This document shows positions 7,288-13,989 of a stretch of 37,848 nt of DNA, in pieces. The stretch lies in NCBI GenBank assembly GCA_027081065.1, contig JALWLW010000105.1, positions 1-37,848 on the forward strand. The letters are read 5' to 3'. A program made the position numbers and the translations under genes. How positions within the stretch are numbered: the stretch's first letter is position 1; every line of letters starts with the position of its first letter. The stretch comes from Campylobacteraceae bacterium. GTDB taxonomy: Bacteria > Campylobacterota > Campylobacteria > Campylobacterales > Sulfurovaceae. The notes under the pieces were generated by a model, which did not search any database, had not been told where the DNA came from, and saw nothing but the letters and a program-made list of their open reading frames with translations.

Positions 7288-8667
7288 ATGATAATAGACA
7301 CCCATTGTCACCTAGACAAACCTAGATTTAAAACTAAAATGAATACGATTTTACAAGAGGCTCAAAAACAAAATGTTAAAGGCATTTTAATTCCCTCAAC
7401 ACAGCGAAAAACCATTGCCGATGCACAGATTTTGGCACACTCCTACACAGGTGTCTTCTTCTCGGTAGGCTTTCATCCTAAATATGCAGATAAGTTTGAG
7501 CTTGAAATGCTTAACGAATATGTAGACGATGAACGCTGTATTGCCATTGGTGAGTTTGGTTTAGATTATGGGCGTATGAGTTATGATGAAGCGATATATA
7601 AACCTATTATAGAGCAACAAAAAAAGGTGCTAAAGGCTCATTTGGACTTTGCTGTTGAGCATCAAAAACCTGTTCTTCTTCATCTACGTGATGGTAAGTT
7701 TGCTTATGAACATCGCTCTACTGCCTATGATGATTTTATGGAGATAGTGCAACCCTATTTAGGTAAGTTGGTGGGTGGAGTTATTCATGCTTTAAACTTT
7801 GACAAAAAAGAGTACATGGAGCTTCATAAACATGGTTTTTACTTTGGTATTGGTGGGCAGATTACTTTTAAAGAGCTTGAAGCACTCAAAGATTTTGTCA
7901 AAAAAGCACCTTTGTCTTCGCTACTCTTAGAGACAGATGCCCCTTGGCTTACCCCTAAAGATAGAATAAAACCTACGCAAAAAGTTGCTAATGTTCCTGC
8001 TTATATTGTCGATGTATTAGAGACCTTATCAGAAGTTTTAGAGATGGAGAAAGATGAGCTAGAGAGCATAATAGAAGCCAATACCCTAAAACTTTTCCCT
8101 CAATTTGAAGAGTCAAAAAACTCAAATGGTTACTCTATGGGAAAAGTACGAAATGTAAAGCAGTTAGGTGCAGAGGTGCTTAGAGAAGTAGCCAAAGATG
8201 TTGAAGATGTAAAATCAAAAGAGACACAAGAGCTGATTGATGACCTCATTTTAACCTGTAAAGCTACAGAAGGTATGGGGATAGCCTCTCCACAAATAGG
8301 TGTTTCTAAACGCATTTTCATTATGGCTTCACAACCAAACAGACGCTATCCAAACGCTCCAAAAATGCAACCAAAAGCGATTATAAATCCTAAAATTTTA
8401 AGCTATGGTGATGAAGTAGAAAAAGATTGGGAGGGGTGTTTGTCTCTGCCAAATGTAAGAGGAAAAGTCCCTCGTTCAACAAAGATAGAGGTTCGCTACC
8501 TTACAAAAGATGGTGAAGTTGTTGAAGAGGTACTAGAGGGATTCTTAGCTCGAATCTTTCAGCATGAGTTTGACCACTTGAACGGAAAAGTGTTTATTGA
8601 TAGGGTTGAGTCTACTTTGGACATTGTGATGGAGAGGGAGTATCGGAAAATAATTTATTCGAGTTAG
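7288..8667 (+). CDS. TatD family hydrolase fused to peptide deformylase
   Basis: One uninterrupted 459-codon frame encodes two complete enzymes. Residues 1 to about 276 are a TatD metal-dependent hydrolase: DTHCHLDK, the IGEFGLDY Glu, His in LLHLRDG and GVIHALNF, and LETDAPWLTP, ending with the family-typical ANTLKLFPQF. Residues about 285-459 are a peptide deformylase, which removes formyl from nascent N-termini: GMGIASPQIGV (about 329), EGCLSLP with the metal Cys (about 382) and QHEFDHLNG with metal His residues (about 426-430). The joint is only about eight residues, ESKNSNGYS. The deformylase domain opens at Met284 with MGKVRNVKQLG, like a free-standing enzyme, but no ribosome site precedes that ATG. 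AAGGA precedes the ATG at 7288. A strong terminator follows. Confidence 0.93.
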   Translation: MIIDTHCHLDKPRFKTKMNTILQEAQKQNVKGILIPSTQRKTIADAQILAHSYTGVFFSVGFHPKYADKFELEMLNEYVDDERCIAIGEFGLDYGRMSYDEAIYKPIIEQQKKVLKAHLDFAVEHQKPVLLHLRDGKFAYEHRSTAYDDFMEIVQPYLGKLVGGVIHALNFDKKEYMELHKHGFYFGIGGQITFKELEALKDFVKKAPLSSLLLETDAPWLTPKDRIKPTQKVANVPAYIVDVLETLSEVLEMEKDELESIIEANTLKLFPQFEESKNSNGYSMGKVRNVKQLGAEVLREVAKDVEDVKSKETQELIDDLILTCKATEGMGIASPQIGVSKRIFIMASQPNRRYPNAPKMQPKAIINPKILSYGDEVEKDWEGCLSLPNVRGKVPRSTKIEVRYLTKDGEVVEEVLEGFLARIFQHEFDHLNGKVFIDRVESTLDIVMEREYRKIIYSS

Positions 8668-8677
8668 AAAGAATCAG

Positions 8678-8709
8678 ACTACCCAAAGGAATAGGGTAGT
8701 GGTTTTTTT
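8678..8709 (+). terminator. Rho-independent terminator after the tatD-def fusion
   Basis: ACTACCC (8678-8684) pairs with GGGTAGT (8694-8700) around a 9-base loop and is followed by GG and seven T. The T run reaches the stop codon of convergent nasA. Confidence 0.85.
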
Positions 8710-11020
8710 AAGATTTTCTCTCTAAAATAGCTTCTTTAACTTTTTCGTTCGATGAAATTGAATCTACAGGTTTGTCTAAACTACCTGCTATGTTAATTGC
8801 TTGTTGTGTAATTCCTTCTGGTACAGCATCGCTATACAAATTCACAGCACATTGTTTAAAGTTTGGCTCAAAAGATTTAGGGTCAAACTCTGGAATGGTT
8901 AAGTTATTGATGAGTTGTTCGCTGTAGTGAAAAGGTACAAAACAATTACCCTCACGGACAACTTCAGTTACTTTTACCATGAGCTTTTCGACTTTTCCAC
9001 GACTCGACCCAATGGTGATTCTGTCACCACTTTTGACTTTTAGTTTTGTGGCATCTTTAGGGTTTAACTCAACCCACGCTTCAGGGGCCAAGTTGTCTAA
9101 AAGAGCAATGGTTTTGGTTTTGGTACGTGTGTGCCATTGCTCAACTGTTCGCCCTGTGTTGAGGTTCATTGGGAAGTTTGCATCATATTTTTCTGAAAGT
9201 GGCATCCAGTCTACTTTTAAAAGTTTGGCTTTTCCGTCTTCTGTTTTACACTCAAAACCTTCAGTATAGAGACGTTTTTTACCTTCTGGATATTCCTCGT
9301 TACAAGGCCATTGGATTCCCCCTAGCTTCTCAATCTTTTCATAATCCATCCCCGAATAGTCACAAAGTTGTCCAGCACTTACCCGTTTAATTTCATCGAA
9401 AATATCACGGCTTGACTTAAAGTTTTTAAAGAGAAGTTCATGTTTTCCTTCAAACTCTTTTGAAAACTCCATAACAATGTTCGCGTCACTCATCGTATTT
9501 CCTAAGGGTTCAACGGCTTTTTTTGCATAGTTACATCGACGCTCAGAGTTGGTGTAGACACCTTCTTTTTCAGACCATGTCGCTGCTGCAAAAATGACAT
9601 CGGCAATTTCAGCTGTTTCGCTCATAAAAGCATCTTGCACTACTAAAATATCTAGCTTTGCAAAGATTTTTCTTAGACGTTCTTGGTCAGGAAAAGAGAC
9701 CAAAGGATTGGTTGCTGTGACCCAAAGAGCTTTAATCTCTCCTCTGTCAATGGCATCAATAATCTGTGGATAAGCATAACCACGTTTAGTAGGAATGAGT
9801 TCAGTAGGCACATCAATAATGTTAGCAAAAATGGCTCTGTCAGTCTCTGAAGCGAAGTTTCTGTACCCAGGAATAGAGCTTGTAAACCCAAATTCACGTG
9901 TTCCCATAGCATTACATTGCCCTGTAATAGAAAATGGTGCAGCTCCAGCTTTTCCTAAGTTTCCTGTGATGAGTGCCAAGTTACAAATGGCAGAAACCGT
10001 GTCCGTTCCCATGGTACTTTGGTTGACCCCCATTGTCCATGCAGACAGAGCTTTGTCGGCTGTGGCATAGGTTTTAGCTAAGGTATAAAGTGTTTTTACG
10101 TCAATGCCTGTAATGTGTGCAACTTCTTGTGGAGGATAATTTGCCATGATGTGCTTTTTAAACTCTAGTCCACCAGAAGTTCGCTCTTTTATGAACGTTT
10201 CATCTTCCCAACCTTGCTCAAAAATAATGTAACATAAACCATTTATAAGTGCTAGGTCAGTACGAGGTTTCAAAGGCACAAAAATGTCAGCCATACCAGC
10301 AGTCTTTGAGTGTCTAGGGTCAACAACAATGATGGTAGGCTTTTTACCTGTAATCTTCTCATTTTTAGCAATATGAAGCTTTAAAATAGGGTGATTATCA
10401 GCAATATTAGCCCCAATAAGCATGATGACATCTGCATGAGAAAAGTCTTCATAGGATGCAGGTGGTCCATCACTTCCAAAAGTTTGTTTGTAGCCCATGA
10501 CGGCTGATGCCATACACAAAGTCGTGTTTCCATCGTAGTTATTGGTCTCAAGTCCAAGTTGTACAAACTTACCCAAAGTGTAAAAGTCTTCGGTCAAAAA
10601 TTGCCCAGTAGAGATACAAGCAACAGCCCCTTTTCCATGCTCTTTTTGAATGGCTTTAAACTTGTCAGCTGTATGTTTAAAAGCTTCATCCCACTCAACC
10701 TTTGCAAACTCTCCATTTTTACGAATCATAGGAGTAGTAACACGGTTCTCAGAGTTGACCATCTCATGTTCCATAATACCCTTAGGACAAAGTGTTCCCT
10801 TACTCACAGGATGTGAAGGATCACCTTTGGTATAAACAGGACGACCATCTTTCACCCCAATGTACAGCCCACAACCCACACCACAGTAACCACAAGTACT
10901 TCGTACCCACTCATCTGGGGTTTTAAAGTTTGAGATTTTACCAAACATGGCATTGTCTACTTTTTTGTATTTATCGGTCTTAATATCTACGCCTAGAAAG
11001 TCTTTTATTTTGCCTAACAT
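8708..11020 (-). CDS. nasA: Assimilatory nitrate reductase catalytic subunit
   Basis: Reduces nitrate to nitrite in the cytoplasm with a bis-molybdopterin guanine dinucleotide cofactor. The N-terminal [4Fe-4S] site is CGYCGVGC followed by GTLCPKG (about residues 43-78), and the molybdenum ligand Cys is in TTLCMASAV (about residue 167), the pattern of NasA and NapA and not of formate dehydrogenase. There is no twin-arginine signal (start MLGKIKDFLGV), so it stays in the cytoplasm, which separates it from NapA. Later blocks include VVDPRHSKTAG, GNLGKAGAAPFSITGQCNAMG and NTGRTVEQWHTRTKT of the C-terminal molybdopterin-binding domain. At 770 residues there is no room for extra C-terminal cluster domains. 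It has its own promoter but follows nirA and the dmsBC fusion on the same strand, across an esterase and a toxin-antitoxin pair. Confidence 0.9.
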   Translation of the reverse strand: MLGKIKDFLGVDIKTDKYKKVDNAMFGKISNFKTPDEWVRSTCGYCGVGCGLYIGVKDGRPVYTKGDPSHPVSKGTLCPKGIMEHEMVNSENRVTTPMIRKNGEFAKVEWDEAFKHTADKFKAIQKEHGKGAVACISTGQFLTEDFYTLGKFVQLGLETNNYDGNTTLCMASAVMGYKQTFGSDGPPASYEDFSHADVIMLIGANIADNHPILKLHIAKNEKITGKKPTIIVVDPRHSKTAGMADIFVPLKPRTDLALINGLCYIIFEQGWEDETFIKERTSGGLEFKKHIMANYPPQEVAHITGIDVKTLYTLAKTYATADKALSAWTMGVNQSTMGTDTVSAICNLALITGNLGKAGAAPFSITGQCNAMGTREFGFTSSIPGYRNFASETDRAIFANIIDVPTELIPTKRGYAYPQIIDAIDRGEIKALWVTATNPLVSFPDQERLRKIFAKLDILVVQDAFMSETAEIADVIFAAATWSEKEGVYTNSERRCNYAKKAVEPLGNTMSDANIVMEFSKEFEGKHELLFKNFKSSRDIFDEIKRVSAGQLCDYSGMDYEKIEKLGGIQWPCNEEYPEGKKRLYTEGFECKTEDGKAKLLKVDWMPLSEKYDANFPMNLNTGRTVEQWHTRTKTKTIALLDNLAPEAWVELNPKDATKLKVKSGDRITIGSSRGKVEKLMVKVTEVVREGNCFVPFHYSEQLINNLTIPEFDPKSFEPNFKQCAVNLYSDAVPEGITQQAINIAGSLDKPVDSISSNEKVKEAILERKS

Positions 11021-11052
11021 CTTTAACCTCTTGATTTGAGTATCTTAATATT

Positions 11053-11058
11053 ATTATA
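11053..11058 (-). promoter_or_regulatory. -10 box of nasA
   Basis: Read on the minus strand this is TATAAT within CTTACACTATAATAATATT, 33 bases before the nasA ATG. It implies nasA can be transcribed independently of the upstream genes. Confidence 0.5.
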
Positions 11059-11117
11059 GTGTAAGTTTATGATTATTATTTGATTTGCTTGTATGAATTT
11101 TGTGCAGAAATAGGTGT

Positions 11118-11142
11118 AGGATAAATTGACACAGTTTATCCT
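11118..11142 (-). terminator. Hairpin after the toxin gene
   Basis: AGGATAAA and TTTATCCT form an 8-bp stem with a 9-base loop at the stop codon of the toxin gene. No strong T run follows on the minus strand, so it may be a weak terminator or an mRNA stabiliser separating the toxin-antitoxin transcript from nasA. Confidence 0.45.
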
Positions 11143-11408
11143 TAAAACAGTTGTGAATGTGTACCAATACGCATCAAAATAACTTCATCTTCAGAACTTT
11201 CAATATAAATTATTAACATATCTCCACCCAAGTGAAACTCTCGACAATCTTTATAGTTTCCACTCAAAGCATGGTCTTTTGATTCAGGAGGTAGTTTATC
11301 ATCAGCTCTTAAAGCATTGATGTAGTAAACAAACTTTTCAAATTGACTGTCACTAAGTTTTATGTCTCGAAAATCTTTTAAAAACTTCTTGTGTCGTCTA
11401 ATTTTCAT
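11142..11408 (-). CDS. yafQ: YafQ/RelE-family mRNA interferase toxin
   Basis: An 88-residue basic protein of the RelE superfamily, closest by eye to YafQ, which cleaves mRNA in the ribosomal A site. Matching features are the start of YafQ-type pattern (KKFLKDFRDIKL), DHALSGNYKDCREFHLGGDMLIIY in the middle and the C-terminal RIGTHSQLF, which carries the catalytic His and terminal Phe as in YafQ (GTHAALF). Other active-site residues His and Asp are present in FHLGGD. Its start overlaps the stop of the antitoxin gene by four bases, the usual coupling of such pairs. The pair sits between an esterase gene and nasA. Confidence 0.88.
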   Translation of the reverse strand: MKIRRHKKFLKDFRDIKLSDSQFEKFVYYINALRADDKLPPESKDHALSGNYKDCREFHLGGDMLIIYIESSEDEVILMRIGTHSQLF

Positions 11409-11650
11409 TTACGTTGTAACTCATCAAAAGAAAAATCTTCAACATTAATACCTTTACGAGATTCTTCTATGACCTTTTGCGTCTCTGCATTTGGAATTTT
11501 AATTTCAAAAGGTATACCATTATGATATTTAATTTGCTGATAAAAAATATTAATAGCTTGTGTGGCACTAAGTCCTAAATTTTTTAAAATAGACTCAACA
11601 TCGAACTTTAATTCAGACTCAATTCTAGCATTGATGATTGCATTTTTCAT
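11405..11650 (-). CDS. dinJ: DinJ/RelB-family antitoxin
   Basis: An 81-residue protein with the ribbon-helix-helix N-terminus of DinJ/RelB (INARIESELKFDVESILKNLG, then LSATQAINIFYQQI) and the GIPFEIKIPN segment that is typical of DinJ. The C-terminal tail would wrap the YafQ-type toxin encoded just downstream. It should also repress its own promoter: repeats of ACAAG/CTTGT lie immediately upstream. AAGGAG is seven bases before the ATG. Confidence 0.88.
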   Translation of the reverse strand: MKNAIINARIESELKFDVESILKNLGLSATQAINIFYQQIKYHNGIPFEIKIPNAETQKVIEESRKGINVEDFSFDELQRK

Positions 11651-11664
11651 AAATGACTCCTTTT

Positions 11665-11688
11665 CTTGTATGACAAGTGTAACACAAG
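11665..11688 (-). promoter_or_regulatory. Operator candidate of the toxin-antitoxin operon
   Basis: CTTGT-ATG-ACAAG forms a dyad at 11665-11677 and a further ACAAG follows at 11684-11688, 11 bases from the previous one and thus on the same DNA face. This is a plausible DinJ ribbon-helix-helix site overlapping the promoter. Confidence 0.45.
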
Positions 11689-11700
11689 AGAAATTAAAAG

Positions 11701-12339
11701 TTATTGAGAAGAAGAAATTTTATTCATCAACTCCCCAATCAACTCCAACTCTTCCATGACAATATTATGCTCTTTATCATAAGCATGAAACTCAATATTA
11801 AATCCACCATTTTGTAAAACTTTTACTTGTTTTTTTGATGTTGCATAGGGTAGAACTCCATCTTGTTTTCCATGAGTACAGAGCCATTTAGCATCTTTTA
11901 CTTTTGGGTTCATCTCTTTTAAAAGTTTCTCTGCATCGTAAATGTAGCCTGAAATTGCGATGTACCCTGCTAAAACTTTGTGATATCTTGCTCCAAATTC
12001 AAAGGTTAAAAGTGAGCCTTGTGAGAAACCAAAAAGAAAGCTCTCGGAGGCTTCAAACTGCTCTTCAAAAAGTTCATCTAGTACTTCTGTTAAAATTTGA
12101 CTGGAATACTCAATGCCCTCTAGCTGATTGGGTGGTAAGTCATACCATGAACGACCTCCAAAGTAATCGTAAGGTGCATCGAGTAATAGATAGTTCATAT
12201 CATCTCTATTAAAGTGAGGGGGAATTCCTGTTAACCCTAACGATGAATCTCCACGTCCATGAAGCAGTATGGTTAGTTTTTTTGAAGGGGTTTTAGAGGG
12301 TGCAAATAAATTGTTGAGTTTTAGATTTAAAGTATTCAT
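11701..12339 (-). CDS. Alpha/beta hydrolase, phospholipase/carboxylesterase type
   Basis: A 212-residue cytoplasmic esterase of the phospholipase/carboxylesterase (YpfH/EstB) family. The catalytic triad is visible: Ser in GFSQGSL (GxSxG, about residue 105), Asp in CTHGKQDGVLP and His in KEHNIVMEE near the C-terminus. ILLHGRGDSS near the start forms the oxyanion region. Substrate unknown. It lies 56 bases downstream of the dmsBC fusion stop, separated by a strong hairpin, and may not belong functionally to nitrate assimilation. The start at 12339 (MNTLNLKLNNLF) has only a weak ribosome site. Confidence 0.85.
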   Translation of the reverse strand: MNTLNLKLNNLFAPSKTPSKKLTILLHGRGDSSLGLTGIPPHFNRDDMNYLLLDAPYDYFGGRSWYDLPPNQLEGIEYSSQILTEVLDELFEEQFEASESFLFGFSQGSLLTFEFGARYHKVLAGYIAISGYIYDAEKLLKEMNPKVKDAKWLCTHGKQDGVLPYATSKKQVKVLQNGGFNIEFHAYDKEHNIVMEELELIGELMNKISSSQ

Positions 12340-12370
12340 AGGTTTATTATAGGGAAATTGTCTTTAACTG

Positions 12371-12398
12371 TAAGATGTTTTCGTATGAAAACATCTTA
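12371..12398 (-). terminator. Strong 12-bp hairpin at the end of the dmsBC fusion
   Basis: TAAGATGTTTTC (12371-12382) and GAAAACATCTTA (12387-12398) pair perfectly around GTAT; the arm nearest the gene includes the stop codon. There is no clean T run, so it may terminate, or protect the nirA-dmsBC message from decay. Confidence 0.6.
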
Positions 12399-13988
12399 CC
12401 TCTGATTCCCTGCAAAAAAGTTCCCAGCCAATCCCAAAGGAACAACTGTTCTGTAAAACAGATAACGCCCAATAAGTTCAGAACCTAAAGAAGCAACAAT
12501 AGCCACAACAAGCGTAACTATAGCCAAAGTAGTCAAGCCACTAGCCGTAAATAAAATGGCTAAAAGTGGTAAACCTAAAGCAGAAACTAAGAGCGAATAA
12601 AGACGTACTTTTTTCACTTTTCCAAAATGTTCTGTTAACAAAATACGTGTTCGGTTAAACTGGTAATAAAGTGACCCTTCTTTGTCTAGGTTTCGGTAAA
12701 AAAGAACTTCTTCATAGACTACTAAAACTTGACCCATTCCTGCCATGAGGGCTAGGCTTAAGAGTACCATCGCTCCGTTAGCTCCAGAATTTATGAGTAA
12801 AAGTAAGGCAACTAAGGTAAACCCAACATAACTAGATCCAAAGAACCTTTTGGTGGTTGAAGTTCTGTTCCATGCTGGTCTTGCTCGTACACGGTATATC
12901 ATCGACTGTGCGTAAATGCCAAAGATACCAAACCCTAAGGTAATGGCTTCAATGAAAATCAATGCAAAACCTTTAATGTTAGCATAGTACATCACAGCAA
13001 CAACTAAGGCTAAACCTGTAAAGACGGCTAGGGCAATGGCTTCACGTGAAAGCCAAGAACGTCGCCAGTTTTTCATGGCTGTCATAGCCAAAATAGGACG
13101 ACCCAAATGCAAGGCTGAAAGAGGTAAACCAATAGCAGAGGGAAGAAATGCCATAAGTGCCATGCCCAAAGTTGGTTCTGGTAAATTAAAGCCTAAAGAG
13201 AAGAGAACTTGACCTAAAAACAGAGCAATAAACGCCCCCAATGAAACTTGTGTGAGAACTGTCATGAACACCAAAGGTAACTCTGCATGAGCAGGTTTTA
13301 GTAGATGCTCATCGGCTGGTTTGTAGCCATCTTTTGGCATATTTTCAGGTAAAGTGTAACGTGTGGTTGGTTTACAAATATCTACATCAGGTAAGTGAGG
13401 AGCAACACCCTTTTTTTCCATATCATATTTTATCCATGTATCTTTGTGTACGGCTTCAATCTCAATCGCCCCAGCAGGACAAGCTTGAACACAAGCAGGG
13501 GTTTCACCCACTTCTAGTTTGTCATGACACATATCACACTTGGTGACAATACCTCTGTCGTAGTTCATTACAGGTACTTCGTAAGGGCAATTCCACGTAC
13601 AATAATGACAACCAATACAGCTGTCGTCATCGTGCCAAACAATCCCTGTGTCGGTAAATTTGATGTAAGACTCAGTCGGACATCCAGTTAGACATTCAGG
13701 CTCAATACAATGGTTACAAGACATGGAGTTAAAAAGTTGTGAAACTTCAGGGAAAATTCCCCCTTCCATTTCACCAACACGTCGCCATTTGACATCAGCA
13801 GGGTTGTTTTGCAGTTCATTACAAGCAGCTTCACAACAGTGACAACCTACACAAACATTGGCATCAAAGTGAAAACGGTATTGCTCTCCCTCTTTTAGTT
13901 CTGGTACATCGATGCTGTAGTTACCACATTGCATGTCTGTGTCGGCTTTATGGTTTAGGAAAGAGTCTATGGGTGTTAGATTTTCCAT
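12396..13988 (-). CDS. Fused DmsB-type iron-sulfur protein and DmsC-type membrane anchor
   Basis: A 530-residue fusion. Residues about 35-195 form a four-cluster ferredoxin of the DmsB/NrfC class, with Cys groups CVGCHCCEAAC, CNHCIEPECLTGC, CIGCHYCTWNC and CDMCHDKLEVGETPACVQAC. From about residue 235 onwards are about eight hydrophobic helices of the DmsC/NrfD-like quinol-binding anchor (for example SREAIALAVFTGLALVVAV). In DMSO reductase these are separate subunits carrying electrons between quinol and the molybdenum enzyme. There is no signal peptide, so the clusters should face the cytoplasm. It begins one base after nirA ends and lies upstream of nasA, so I infer that it feeds quinol electrons to NirA and/or NasA. 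No other molybdenum oxidoreductase is in the window. Confidence 0.85.
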   Translation of the reverse strand: MENLTPIDSFLNHKADTDMQCGNYSIDVPELKEGEQYRFHFDANVCVGCHCCEAACNELQNNPADVKWRRVGEMEGGIFPEVSQLFNSMSCNHCIEPECLTGCPTESYIKFTDTGIVWHDDDSCIGCHYCTWNCPYEVPVMNYDRGIVTKCDMCHDKLEVGETPACVQACPAGAIEIEAVHKDTWIKYDMEKKGVAPHLPDVDICKPTTRYTLPENMPKDGYKPADEHLLKPAHAELPLVFMTVLTQVSLGAFIALFLGQVLFSLGFNLPEPTLGMALMAFLPSAIGLPLSALHLGRPILAMTAMKNWRRSWLSREAIALAVFTGLALVVAVMYYANIKGFALIFIEAITLGFGIFGIYAQSMIYRVRARPAWNRTSTTKRFFGSSYVGFTLVALLLLINSGANGAMVLLSLALMAGMGQVLVVYEEVLFYRNLDKEGSLYYQFNRTRILLTEHFGKVKKVRLYSLLVSALGLPLLAILFTASGLTTLAIVTLVVAIVASLGSELIGRYLFYRTVVPLGLAGNFFAGNQR

Positions 13989-13989
13989 T

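Noticed and set aside
8979..9390. Open frames on the plus strand within nasA, and similar ones inside nirA, mnmG, moaA and petB.
   Set aside because: They lie entirely opposite or within strongly conserved genes, have no ribosome sites, and their translations resemble no protein family.
8708..11020. Formate dehydrogenase alpha or periplasmic NapA as alternative to NasA.
   Set aside because: The Mo-ligand context TTLCMASAV is of nitrate reductases, no twin-arginine signal is present, and nirA and a nitrate transporter are neighbours.
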